Notes under the pieces: generated by a model | Database searches by the model: none | The model's input: only the letters and a program-made list of their open reading frames with translations | Told to the model about the DNA's origin: nothing | Source of the DNA: DASTRU01 sp035761045 | GTDB taxonomy: Bacteria > Pseudomonadota > Gammaproteobacteria > Burkholderiales > Burkholderiaceae_E | Assembly: GCA_035761045.1 (NCBI GenBank) | Contig: DASTRU010000115.1 | Span: 1-33,679 of the forward strand | Reading direction: 5' to 3' | DNA: 33,679 bases | Shown: positions 24,306-32,310 of the stretch, piece by piece | Position numbering within the stretch: the stretch's first letter is position 1 | Layout of the letters: every line of letters starts with the position of its first letter | Made by a program: the position numbers and the translations under genes

Positions 24306-25129
24306 GCGCGCGCCTCGCCGGTGGCGTCGATGATCGAATGCGCGGCCGAGCCCGCGGCCTGTCGCGCCGACATGGGATGAAGCTCCACCGCCAGCGGCGC
24401 GTGGTCGGACAAATGCGACCACGGTCGGGTTGAAAGCACGACGGGTCGCACCGCTTCGAGATTGCGCACGTAGATGCGGTCGAGCCGCAGCAAGGGCCAT
24501 CGTGCCGGGAAGGTCTTGGGCGGCGCGCCGTCACGTTCGACGAAGGGATCGCGCAAATCCAAGCGACGGTGCAACACCGCGTGCGCGCGCAAGCGCCAAT
24601 CGTTGAAATCGCCCGCCACCACGAGTGGCGCGTCCGCCGGCACTTGTTCTTGCACTAGCTCGCACAACAAATCGAGCTGCACGCGCCGATGCGACTCCTG
24701 CAAGCCCAAATGCACGCACACCACGTGAATTTGCCCTTCCCACCCGGGCGGCTGCAACACGCCATGCAACAAGCCGCGTCGCTCGGGCCCATGCACCGAC
24801 ACATCGAGATTGCGATAGCGAACGATGGGGAATTTCGACATCAAGCCGTTGCCGTGGTCGCCTTCCGGATACACCGCATTGCGCCCGTAGGCGTACTGGG
24901 TCCACAACGAGTCGGCCAAGAACTCGACCTGCGTGCCATCAGGCCATTCCGGATGCTTTTCGGCGTACCGCGTGTGGCGGCCCACCACTTCTTGCAAGAA
25001 CACAACGTCCGCCGACACGGCGCGCACCGCGTCGCGCAGCTCGTGCAAGACGAAACGGCGGTTCAACGCCGTGAACCCTTTATGGGTATTGACGGTAAGG
25101 ACGGTAAATGGGGGAACGGATATGTTCAT
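24302..25129 (-). CDS. ybhP: Endonuclease/exonuclease/phosphatase-family protein (YbhP-like)
   Basis: A 275-residue EEP-fold metal-dependent phosphoesterase. Catalytic blocks in order: VNTHKGF, FLQEVVG (metal Glu), VHLGL (His), VVAGDFND (Asp/Asn pair) and SDHAPLAVEL (terminal Asp-His). No signal peptide or membrane segment is evident. The substrate is unknown; in this cassette a phospholipid headgroup or a lipid phosphate is possible but unproven. The start is ATG 25129, with a GTG two codons upstream as an alternative. The ribosome site is weak and the fliE terminator hairpin ends 18 nt upstream of the start. Confidence 0.88.
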   Translation of the reverse strand: MNISVPPFTVLTVNTHKGFTALNRRFVLHELRDAVRAVSADVVFLQEVVGRHTRYAEKHPEWPDGTQVEFLADSLWTQYAYGRNAVYPEGDHGNGLMSKFPIVRYRNLDVSVHGPERRGLLHGVLQPPGWEGQIHVVCVHLGLQESHRRVQLDLLCELVQEQVPADAPLVVAGDFNDWRLRAHAVLHRRLDLRDPFVERDGAPPKTFPARWPLLRLDRIYVRNLEAVRPVVLSTRPWSHLSDHAPLAVELHPMSARQAAGSAAHSIIDATGEARA

Positions 25130-25146
25130 AAGCACATCCGCCAGGC

Positions 25147-25173
25147 AAAAAGCCGCTGCACATCGACAGCGGC
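25147..25173 (-). terminator. Intrinsic terminator of fliE
   Basis: On the minus strand a perfect 7-bp GC-rich stem, GCCGCTG (from 25173) with CAGCGGC (to 25152), has an 8-nt loop and is followed by five T residues (25151-25147). It begins 64 bp after the fliE stop and ends 18 nt before the ybhP ATG. This is the clearest rho-independent terminator in the window. Confidence 0.82.
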
Positions 25174-25236
25174 AAGGGCGGTATGGGCTTACAGCAAGCG
25201 GTGCGCCAGGCGAAGAATTTCCGGATAGCCGCAGCC

Positions 25237-25563
25237 CTACACGTTCATATTCATGATCTCGGTATACGCCGAGACCAATTTATTGCGCACATGCAGCGTG
25301 CCTTGAAAGGCGATTTGCGCTTTTTGCATGGCGATCATGGTTTGTTCGAGCGTGACGTTGGGGTTTTCAAGTTCGAACTGTTGCGACAGTTGCGTGGCTT
25401 CTTGCTGCGTGCGGCTGACGGATTTCAAGGCCGAGCCGAGTGCTTGCGCGAAATCTAGTGCGCCGGTCGCTTGCGATGTGCTGTTTGTCGCGCGCGAGCC
25501 GCTACCGCTTTGCGCCGATTGCAAGGCTTTGAGCAACGCGGAATTGGGAAAGCGAACGTCCAT
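25237..25563 (-). CDS. fliE: Flagellar hook-basal body protein FliE
   Basis: Links the MS ring to the proximal rod. 108 residues, the usual length. After a Ser/Ala-rich variable N-terminus, the C-terminal half has the conserved helix LEQTMIAMQKAQIAFQGTLHVRNKLVSAY and the terminal block YTEIMNMNV that forms rod-type contacts. No signal peptide, as expected for a type-III-exported rod protein. It is divergent from fliF across a 176-bp gap, as in enterobacteria, and ends with its own terminator, so it is monocistronic. Confidence 0.95.
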   Translation of the reverse strand: MDVRFPNSALLKALQSAQSGSGSRATNSTSQATGALDFAQALGSALKSVSRTQQEATQLSQQFELENPNVTLEQTMIAMQKAQIAFQGTLHVRNKLVSAYTEIMNMNV

Positions 25564-25631
25564 GGCGGCACCGCATTCGTCGTATTTGTGACGTATGCAT
25601 CGTAGGCGCGGCCGGGCGCGCCCGATCGTCG

Positions 25632-25665
25632 AAATACCGGGGACAAACCCCGCTATTTACGGCAT
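25632..25665. promoter_or_regulatory. Candidate FlhD4C2 operator between fliE and fliF
   Basis: Half-sites AAATACCG (25632-25639) and, inverted, CGCTATTT (25651-25658; AAATAGCG on the minus strand) are separated by 11 bp. The right half-site is followed, after 3 nt, by GCAT (25662-25665), matching four of five bases of the outer part. This fits the published FlhDC box AAYGS-N2-3-AAATARCG as an inverted pair with a 10-12 bp spacer; the right half is perfect in the core and the left has one mismatch. The whole is an 11-bp-arm palindrome with one mismatch. A CATACT hexamer at 25686-25691 could be the fliF -10, placing the operator at or just above -35. Confidence 0.65.
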
Positions 25666-25739
25666 GGGCGCACGCCTTGGCTTCTCATACTTCGGTCCAT
25701 TCGGGAAGAACTTAAGCCCGCATTGGAATTGCACCTTTT

Positions 25740-27446
25740 ATGGCCGCTACTTCGCTTGCACCGACGGGGACTCAAACAATCGAGGCCGCGCCGACGCCCG
25801 TGCCCAAACCCGCGACGGGGATTGCCGCCCTGCCCGCGCGCAAGAAGTTGATGCTGGGGATTGGCGTGGCCGCGCTGGCCGCCATCGTGGCCGCCGCCGT
25901 GATGTGGAGCCGCCAGCCCGATTGGCGCGTGCTGTACGCCAACCTCGCCGATCGCGACGGTGGCGCGGTGATCGCCGCGCTGTCGCAAATGAACGTGCCG
26001 TACAAATTCACCGATGGCGCAAGCGGCGCCATCCTCGTGCCGGCCGACAAGGTGCACGACACGCGCTTGAAACTCGCCTCGCAAGGTTTGCCCAAGGGCG
26101 GCATCGTCGGCTTCGAGCTGATGGAAAACGTCAAGTTCGGCATGACGCAGTTTCAAGAGCGTTTGAATTTTCAACGTGGGCTCGAAGGCGAACTCACGCG
26201 TTCGATCCAATCGCTCGCGGCCGTGCAAGCCGCGCGCGTGCATTTGGCGATGCCGAATCAAACGGCGTTCTTCCGCGAGCAGCAAAAGCCGTCGGCGTCG
26301 GTGGTGCTTACGCTGCATCCGGGCCGCACGCTGGATCGCGCGCAAGTCGCGGGCATCGTGCATTTGGTGGCGTCGAGCGTGCCGGAACTCTCGCCCAAGC
26401 AAGTCAGCGTGATCGATCAAAGCGGCACGCTGTTGTCGGCGAATGAATCGGGCGTGGGCGCGACGACGGGTTTGGACGCGACGCAATTGCAATACGTGCA
26501 GCGCCTGGAACAAACGGCGATGCAACGCATCCTCGACATCCTCGAACCCGTGGTGGGCCGCCAAAACATCCGCGCGCAAGTCAACGCGGAAGTGGATTTC
26601 TCGCAAACGGAATCGACCGCCGAAATTTACAAGCCGAACCAAGGCAACGAGCCGGCGGCGGTACGCAGCCAGCAAATTTCGGATGCGAGCGGTTCGTCGT
26701 CCGGCGCCGCGCAAGGTGTGCCGGGTGCGTTGACGAATCAACCGCCCGCCACGCCGAGCGCGCCGGTGAATGGCTCGGCGCAAACCTTGAGCGCGAATCA
26801 ACAAAACGGCGCGGCCAGCAGCGCGAGCGGCGGCCGGCGCGAGTCGGTCACGAATTACGAAGTCGATAAAACCGTGCGCGTGACGCGCAATGCGACTGGC
26901 ATGGTCAAGCGGTTATCGGCGGCGGTGGTGATTAATCATCGGCAAGTCGTTGGTGCCGACGGTAAGACGACGAGCACGCCGTTGCCGGCCGAGCAGATCG
27001 AGCAAATCAACGCCCTCGTACGCGAGGCGATTGGGTTCTCGAAGGACCGTGGCGATTCGATCAACGTGGCGAACGTGCCGTTCTCGGTCGAGACGGTGGT
27101 GAAAGAGCCCGAGCTGCCGTTCTGGAAGGAACCCGAAAACATCGCGTACGCGAAGGACATCGGTAAACAAGGGTTGCTCGTGTTGCTGGGTCTGATGGTG
27201 ATTTTGTTCGTGATCCGCCCGGCGCTGCGCACCGTGCCACGCGCGCCGATTCAGGTGCAGCCGCGCCCACTCGCGGTGGTGGAAGACGATGTGCCGATGC
27301 CCGTGCCGGTGCCCGACGAATCGAACGACGTACCGCGCATTCCCGTGCAACCGTCGTCGCCGGCGGTGGACGATTTGCGCCAATTGGCCCGCGACAACCC
27401 CGCCACCGTGGCCAACGTGCTGCGGACTTGGATGAACAAGAGCTAA
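25740..27446 (+). CDS. fliF: Flagellar MS-ring protein FliF
   Basis: Forms the inner-membrane MS ring, the base on which the rod, export gate and rotor assemble. 568 residues. Membrane helix 1 at ~37-56, then the ring-building domains beginning PDWRVLYANLADRDGGAVIAAL, PADKVHDTRLKLASQGLPKGG, RSIQSLAAVQAARVHLAMP, and a Ser/Ala/Asn-rich loop. The domain NYEVDKTVRVTRN and a second membrane helix (GLLVLLGLMVILFVIRPAL) follow. The C-terminal cytosolic tail RDNPATVANVLRTWMNKS binds FliG. The ATG at 25740 has no recognisable Shine-Dalgarno element, which is odd for so important a gene. It heads fliFGHIJK. Confidence 0.97.
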   Translation: MAATSLAPTGTQTIEAAPTPVPKPATGIAALPARKKLMLGIGVAALAAIVAAAVMWSRQPDWRVLYANLADRDGGAVIAALSQMNVPYKFTDGASGAILVPADKVHDTRLKLASQGLPKGGIVGFELMENVKFGMTQFQERLNFQRGLEGELTRSIQSLAAVQAARVHLAMPNQTAFFREQQKPSASVVLTLHPGRTLDRAQVAGIVHLVASSVPELSPKQVSVIDQSGTLLSANESGVGATTGLDATQLQYVQRLEQTAMQRILDILEPVVGRQNIRAQVNAEVDFSQTESTAEIYKPNQGNEPAAVRSQQISDASGSSSGAAQGVPGALTNQPPATPSAPVNGSAQTLSANQQNGAASSASGGRRESVTNYEVDKTVRVTRNATGMVKRLSAAVVINHRQVVGADGKTTSTPLPAEQIEQINALVREAIGFSKDRGDSINVANVPFSVETVVKEPELPFWKEPENIAYAKDIGKQGLLVLLGLMVILFVIRPALRTVPRAPIQVQPRPLAVVEDDVPMPVPVPDESNDVPRIPVQPSSPAVDDLRQLARDNPATVANVLRTWMNKS

Positions 27447-27452
27447 TCGACC

Positions 27453-28448
27453 ATGGACGACGAAGGCGTAATGCAAAGCGCGATCCTGCTCATGTCGTTG
27501 GGGCAGGACGAAGCGGCCGAGGTGTTCAAGCATTTGACGCCCAAGGAGGTGCAACGTCTGGGCGAAACGATGGCCAAGCTCAAGAGCGTGACGCGCGAGC
27601 AAGTGGACAGCGTGCTCGCGCTGTTTCGCGAGCAGGCCGGCGCGCAAGCGGCCTTGGTGGGCGATACCGACGAATACGTGCGTCAAGTGCTCATGCGCGC
27701 GCTCGGCGAGGAAAAGGCGTCGCTGTTGATCGACCGCATCTTGCAAGGCAGCGACGTTAGCGGCATCGAAAGCTTGCGTTGGATGGACGCGAACGCAATC
27801 GCCGAATTGCTGCGCAACGAGCATCCGCAAATCGTGGCGTCGGTGCTCGTGCATTTGGATCGCGAGCAATCGGCGTCGGTCTTGGCGTGCTTTACCGATC
27901 GGTTGCGCAACGAGGTGATCATGCGGATCGCCACGCTCGACGGCATTCAGCCCACCGCGCTCAAGGAACTCAACGAGACGTTGTCCAAGGTACTGGCCGG
28001 CGGCGACAAGGTGCGCAAGGCGGCGATGGGCGGCATCAAGACGGCGGCCGAGATCGTCAACGGCTTGGCCGGCAGCATGGAAACCGCGGTGCTCGACAGC
28101 ATTCGCGAACAAGACGAAGACCTGGCGCAAAAGATCATGGACCAGCTCTTCACCTTCGACGACCTGCTCAATCTCGACAACCAAGCGATGCAGCTCATGC
28201 TGCGCGAGGTGCAAACCGATTCGTTGATCGTCGCGCTCAAGGGCGCGGGCAACGATTTGCGCGAGAAGGTGTTTAGCAATATGTCGCAGCGCGCGGCCGA
28301 GACGATGCGCGACGACCTGGAATCGAAGGGGCCGGTGCGCTTGTCGGAAGTCGAGGCGCAGCAAAAGGAAATCATCCGCGTCGTGCGCAGGCTCGCCGAC
28401 GAAGGTCAGATCATGCTAGGCAGCGGAGGCGAGGATGCCTTCGTCTAA
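27453..28448 (+). CDS. fliG: Flagellar motor switch protein FliG
   Basis: Rotor subunit on the cytosolic face of the MS ring that meets the MotA stator and sets rotation direction. 331 residues. The N-terminal FliF-binding domain reads AILLMSLGQDEAAEVFKHLTPKEV. The middle domain has the EHPQ motif (RNEHPQIVASVLVHLD) that contacts FliM. The C-terminal torque domain has the charged helix region FTFDDLLNLDNQAMQLMLREV with the conserved Asp/Arg residues and ends in MSQRAAETMRDDLE. It starts 6 bp after fliF; its end overlaps fliH by 14 bp. Confidence 0.97.
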   Translation: MDDEGVMQSAILLMSLGQDEAAEVFKHLTPKEVQRLGETMAKLKSVTREQVDSVLALFREQAGAQAALVGDTDEYVRQVLMRALGEEKASLLIDRILQGSDVSGIESLRWMDANAIAELLRNEHPQIVASVLVHLDREQSASVLACFTDRLRNEVIMRIATLDGIQPTALKELNETLSKVLAGGDKVRKAAMGGIKTAAEIVNGLAGSMETAVLDSIREQDEDLAQKIMDQLFTFDDLLNLDNQAMQLMLREVQTDSLIVALKGAGNDLREKVFSNMSQRAAETMRDDLESKGPVRLSEVEAQQKEIIRVVRRLADEGQIMLGSGGEDAFV

Positions 28449-29157
28449 GTACACCTTGAACCGCGTCATCGCGCGCGAGGATTTGGCCGAGGCGCGCGTG
28501 GTGAGCTTGTCGGCGCTGGCCGCGTCGCGCGCGCATCTCACCCAGCAACAGCAGCAACAGGCGCAAGCGCCGAGCGTTCCGTCCGAGGAGGACGAGGCGC
28601 GCCGCGCCGCCGCCTACGAAGAAGGTCGCCTCGCGGGTTACCAAGCCGGCATGGCCGATGGACTCAGGGTGGTCGAGGAAGAACGCCGCACGCAATTGCG
28701 CGAGTTCGGCGCGCGGCTCGCGCGCTTGGCCGATGAGTTCGGCGCGCAGGCGCGCGGCTTGGATCACGCCTTCGCCGACGAAGTCGTGGCGGTGGCGCTG
28801 GCCGTCGCGCGGCAGGTGGTGCGGCATGAATTACGTGGCGATCGCGAACGCATCGTGACCGTGGCGCGCGAAGCGATCACCGCGTTGAGCAGCGCCAACG
28901 CGATCGTCGAGTTGCGCGTGCATCCGTCCGACGCGGACAACCTGCGCGAGCTGACCGAGGACCCCGCCTTCGCGAGTCGTATTCGCGTCGTGCCCGATGG
29001 GTCGATCACCGCCGGCGGTTGCCGCGCGAGCGCGGGCCCGGCCAGCGTGGACGCCACGATCGAAACCTGCTGGAAAAACGCGGTCGCCGCGCTTGGCAGC
29101 GATGAAGGCTGGGCGGCGCCTACTCCACACAACGATGCCACTGGGAGCGCGACATGA
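28435..29157 (+). CDS. fliH: Flagellar export-apparatus stator protein FliH
   Basis: Binds the FliI ATPase and tethers it to the C-ring; negative regulator of ATP hydrolysis. 240 residues. A Gln-rich N-terminal stretch precedes the FliH Gly-repeat-like segment AAYEEGRLAGYQAGMADGLRVVEEE (about 59-83), then a long helical region and the FliI-binding C-terminal domain (VRVHPSDADNLREL, SITAGGCRASAGPASVDATIETCW). It overlaps fliG by 14 bp with a ribosome site inside fliG (GGAGGCGAGG), and overlaps fliI by ATGA, so the three are translationally coupled. Confidence 0.93.
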   Translation: MPSSKYTLNRVIAREDLAEARVVSLSALAASRAHLTQQQQQQAQAPSVPSEEDEARRAAAYEEGRLAGYQAGMADGLRVVEEERRTQLREFGARLARLADEFGAQARGLDHAFADEVVAVALAVARQVVRHELRGDRERIVTVAREAITALSSANAIVELRVHPSDADNLRELTEDPAFASRIRVVPDGSITAGGCRASAGPASVDATIETCWKNAVAALGSDEGWAAPTPHNDATGSAT

Positions 29158-30605
29158 CGCCACCGCTGGCTCGCACGCCCCACGGCACGCCGCGCGAGCG
29201 CTGGACGGGTTGGCTCGCGGGGTTGCGCACGGCGGCTGAATCGCCGGTGCCGCTCGCGACCGAAGGCCAGCTCACGCGCGTGACCGGTCTGGTGATGGAA
29301 GTGACGGGCTTGCGCTTGCCCGTGGGCGCCGTGTGCGACGTGCAAGGCGACGGCGCGCAAACCAGCATCGAGGCCGAAGTCGTTGGCTTCGGCAACGACC
29401 GTTTGTATTTGATGCCCACCGCCGACGTCTCGGGCCTCGCGCCCGGCGCGCGCGTGGTGCCGCGTCGTAGCCCGGCGATGCCGCCGGCGCCTGGCGATGC
29501 CTGGCATGCGCCCAACACCAAGGCGACGCGCCATTTGCCGATGGGCGATGGCCTGCTCGGCCGCGTGATCGACCCGGTGGGCCGGCCGCTCGACGAACAC
29601 GGCCCGCTTGCGCGCGTGCGGCCGGCGGCGTTGGCGCGCGACCCGATCAACGCGATGCATCGCGCGCCCATCGACACGCCGCTCGATACCGGCGTGCGCG
29701 CGATCAACGCGCTGCTCACCGTCGGCCGGGGCCAGCGCATTGGCTTGTTCGCGGGCGCGGGCGTCGGCAAAAGCGTGTTGCTGGGCATGATGGCCCGCTA
29801 CACCAGCGCCGACGTGATCGTGGTCGGATTGGTGGGCGAACGCGGCCGCGAGGTGCAAGAGTTCATCGAGCAAATCCTGGGCGACGAAGGCTTGGCGCGC
29901 GCGGTGGTGGTCGCCGCGCCGGCCGACATGCCGCCGCTGTTGCGCATGCAAGCCGCGAATTACGCGACCGCGATCGCCGAAGACTTTCGCGATCAAGGCA
30001 AGCATGTGTTGTTGCTGATGGATTCGCTTACGCGCTACGCGATGGCCCAACGCGAAATCGCCTTGGCGATTGGCGAGCCGCCAGCGACCAAGGGCTACCC
30101 GCCCTCGTGCTTCGCCAAGCTGCCGCAACTCGTGGAGCGCGCGGGCAATGGCGAGCGCGGCGGCGGCTCGATCACCGCGTTCTACACCGTGCTGACCGAA
30201 GGCGACGACCCCAACGACCCGGTGGCCGATTCGGCCCGCGCGGTGCTCGACGGCCACATCGTGCTCACGCGCCGCTTGGCCGACGCTGGCCATTACCCGG
30301 CCATCGACGTGGAGCAATCGATTTCCCGCGTCATGCATCAGGTGGTGGACCGCGCGCACGTGGATCTTGCGCGCAAGCTGAAAAGCATGGTCGCGCGCTA
30401 CGAACGCAACCGGGATTTGATCGGCGTGGGCGCCTATGTGCGCGGCGCCGACCCGGAATTGGACCGCGCCATCGATCTTCATCCACGCATTGAGGCACTG
30501 CTCACACAAGCGATGCACGAATGCGCCCAATTCAACGCCAGTCGCGCCGCACTCGAGGTATTGCTTATGCCCGCGGCGGGCGGCGGTGCTTTAACCACGA
30601 CTTAA
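29154..30605 (+). CDS. fliI: Flagellar type III export ATPase FliI
   Basis: Hexameric cytosolic ATPase that readies substrates for the flagellar export gate. 483 residues, F1-beta-like. The N-terminal beta domain is followed by GDGLLGRVIDPVGRPLD (131-147), Walker A AGAGVGKS (200-207), GLVGERGREVQEFIE with the catalytic Glu, Walker B VLLLMDSLTRYAMAQRE from ~285, and GYPPSCFAKLPQLVERAG. Block KGYPP separates FliI from F1 ATPases. The N-terminus is somewhat long (a ~30-residue Arg/Ala/Pro-rich lead before the beta domain). Confidence 0.97.
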   Translation: MTPPLARTPHGTPRERWTGWLAGLRTAAESPVPLATEGQLTRVTGLVMEVTGLRLPVGAVCDVQGDGAQTSIEAEVVGFGNDRLYLMPTADVSGLAPGARVVPRRSPAMPPAPGDAWHAPNTKATRHLPMGDGLLGRVIDPVGRPLDEHGPLARVRPAALARDPINAMHRAPIDTPLDTGVRAINALLTVGRGQRIGLFAGAGVGKSVLLGMMARYTSADVIVVGLVGERGREVQEFIEQILGDEGLARAVVVAAPADMPPLLRMQAANYATAIAEDFRDQGKHVLLLMDSLTRYAMAQREIALAIGEPPATKGYPPSCFAKLPQLVERAGNGERGGGSITAFYTVLTEGDDPNDPVADSARAVLDGHIVLTRRLADAGHYPAIDVEQSISRVMHQVVDRAHVDLARKLKSMVARYERNRDLIGVGAYVRGADPELDRAIDLHPRIEALLTQAMHECAQFNASRAALEVLLMPAAGGGALTTT

Positions 30606-30633
30606 CCGAACCGACCCAGGCCCAGGAGAGCGC

Positions 30634-31089
30634 ATGCAACGCACCGACACGATGGAATTTCTCATCGACCAAGCTCAACGCGCGCGAGACGCCGCCGCGG
30701 CGCAAGCCGCCCAGGCGACGCGCCAAGTGGCCGACGCGCAAGCGCAGCACACGCTGCTGGACCGGTATCGCGACGAATACCGGCAACGCTGGACCGGCGT
30801 CGCGCAGCGCGGCACCTCGGTGACGGAGTTGGCGACGCATCGTGATTTTTTGAGCCGCCTCGATGTCGCGATTACCCAGCAACTAGGCCAGATCGACCAC
30901 GCGCAAGCCTTGGCGCGACATGCGCAGGAAAAGCTCACGCAAGCCGAATGCAAGCTGCAATCGTTGCTGCGCGTGCAAGACAACCGGCAGGCGGCCTTGG
31001 CCCTGAAGGAACGCCGCCGCGAACAGCGTGCCGACGACGAAACGGCCGCTCACGCCGCCCGCCGCGCCGCTGGCGGCGCCTACGTATAA
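30634..31089 (+). CDS. fliJ: Flagellar export chaperone/coiled-coil protein FliJ
   Basis: Coiled-coil stalk in the centre of the FliI ring and escort for FliM/N-type chaperones. 151 residues, nearly all predicted alpha-helix rich in Ala/Gln/Arg, with heptad-like hydrophobic spacing. Sequence conservation of FliJ is low, so the call rests on size, helical composition and position between fliI and fliK. The ATG at 30634 has GGAGAG 3-5 nt upstream; an in-frame ATG at 30652 is an alternative. Confidence 0.88.
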   Translation: MQRTDTMEFLIDQAQRARDAAAAQAAQATRQVADAQAQHTLLDRYRDEYRQRWTGVAQRGTSVTELATHRDFLSRLDVAITQQLGQIDHAQALARHAQEKLTQAECKLQSLLRVQDNRQAALALKERRREQRADDETAAHAARRAAGGAYV

Positions 31090-31107
31090 CGACGAGGGAC
31101 ATTCGCC

Positions 31108-32283
31108 ATGCTGCAACTCAATGCCTCCGCCGTCGCTCGCGCGACCGCGCCCGCCGGTGCGCGCAACGACGCCGCGGCCGACGACGCGACGACCGCCGAA
31201 TCCGCGGGCGCCATGCCGTTTGGCGCCTTGCTCGCGCGCTCGCGGGCTCTGCCATTGGCCGCCGCGGTGCCTGGAAAGGACGACGCGAACCCCGCCGCCG
31301 ATCAAGACAACGACGCCAAGACCTTGCCCGACGGACTCGCCATGGCGTGCCTTGCCGTGATGCAAGCCATCGATCCGCAACGCGCGGCCGCGCAAGCCGC
31401 CGCCGAAGGCGATACGCCGTTCAACGCGGAACTTGCCGATGCGACGACGGCCGACGCGTCCGCCGCCGTGCCGCTGGATCCACGCGCGAGCGTGGGTGGA
31501 GTCGGCGCCGAAAGCGAAACCGCCACGGGTAAAGCGCATGCCAAGGCCGACGGCAAAGTCCGTTTGGACGATGCGACGGTTGACCGCGCGGCAAACCGCG
31601 ACGACGGCGCGTCCGCGAACAAGCGTGTTTCCAAGGACGACGCGGCGATCAATGCGAGCGCGCGCGCGACCGCCGGCCGCGACGACGGCGCGCTTCGCGC
31701 GGCGCCTGGCGAAGACCGCGATTTCAAGATCGCCAGTGCCAACGAACATGGCTTGGCGGCGGTGGCCGCCGCCGTTGGCGCGCATGGCGCTTCGCACGCG
31801 CCGTCGGTATCGGCCGCGAACGCGCCGGTCGTCGCCACCGTACCCGCGCCGGTCAACACGCCGGCGTTCGCGCCCTCGTTCGCCAGCACGGTCACCATGC
31901 TCGCGAACGAACAAGTGCAAAGCGCGGAGTTGATTCTTAGACCGGCCGAGTTGGGGCCGATCAATGTGCAGCTCAGTTTGTCGGGCGCGGAAGCCAGCAT
32001 CGCGTTCGCCGCCGTGCAGCCTGAAACGCGTCAGGCGATCGAGGCCGCCATGCCGATGCTCGAAAGCATGCTGGCCGAACACGGTTTATCGCTCACGCAA
32101 GGTTCGGTGTCGGACCAAGCGCCGCGTCGCGACGGCGAACGCGCCTTTGCCGAACGCTCGTCGAACGCGGGCGGTGAACGCGGCGGCGCGTCGGGCGAAT
32201 CGCGCACCGATGCCGTCACGTCGGCGGGCGGTGGCGCGACACGTCGCGCCGTCAATGGCGCGGGCGTGGATTTGTACGCGTGA
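31108..32283 (+). CDS. fliK: Flagellar hook-length control protein FliK
   Basis: Secreted ruler that measures the hook and switches export specificity to filament proteins. 391 residues. The long N-terminal and middle parts are low-complexity Ala/Asp/Thr/Lys-rich, as in other FliK rulers. The compact C-terminal switch domain is recognised by VQSAELILRPAELGPINVQLSLSGAEASIAF (about 270-300) and the helix RQAIEAAMPMLESMLAEHGLSL. It ends in a disordered Gly/Arg/Ser tail. 18 bp after fliJ, ribosome site GAGGGA. It is the last gene of this fli transcript before the convergent HD-GYP gene (27 bp). Confidence 0.92.
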   Translation: MLQLNASAVARATAPAGARNDAAADDATTAESAGAMPFGALLARSRALPLAAAVPGKDDANPAADQDNDAKTLPDGLAMACLAVMQAIDPQRAAAQAAAEGDTPFNAELADATTADASAAVPLDPRASVGGVGAESETATGKAHAKADGKVRLDDATVDRAANRDDGASANKRVSKDDAAINASARATAGRDDGALRAAPGEDRDFKIASANEHGLAAVAAAVGAHGASHAPSVSAANAPVVATVPAPVNTPAFAPSFASTVTMLANEQVQSAELILRPAELGPINVQLSLSGAEASIAFAAVQPETRQAIEAAMPMLESMLAEHGLSLTQGSVSDQAPRRDGERAFAERSSNAGGERGGASGESRTDAVTSAGGGATRRAVNGAGVDLYA

Positions 32284-32310
32284 ACCTAGGCGGCGAATCG
32301 CTGCTGGCGC

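Noticed and set aside
24306..24500. 65-residue N-terminal extension of clsB
   Set aside because: Overlaps the ybhP coding sequence and lacks family similarity; the ATGA overlap start is typical.
25564..25739. Sigma-54 or sigma-28 promoter for fliE/fliF
   Set aside because: No GG-N10-GC pair in good context and no TAAA-N15-GCCGATAA match; the FlhDC-type palindrome explains the region better.
25653..26804. 383-codon open frame antisense to fliF
   Set aside because: Arg/His-rich composition and overlap with fliF and its operator; no recognisable domain.
26913..28364. 483-codon open frame antisense to fliF/fliG
   Set aside because: Same reason: His/Arg/Leu-rich shadow of the strongly conserved fliG.
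28764..30530. 588-codon open frame antisense to fliH/fliI
   Set aside because: A His/Arg/Ala-rich shadow frame created by GC-biased codons of fliI, whose product is unmistakable. No family motif and no ribosome site.
30883..32082. 399-codon open frame antisense to fliJ/fliK
   Set aside because: Gly/Arg-rich shadow. The plus strand carries the FliK C-terminal domain, so the antisense frame is not supported.
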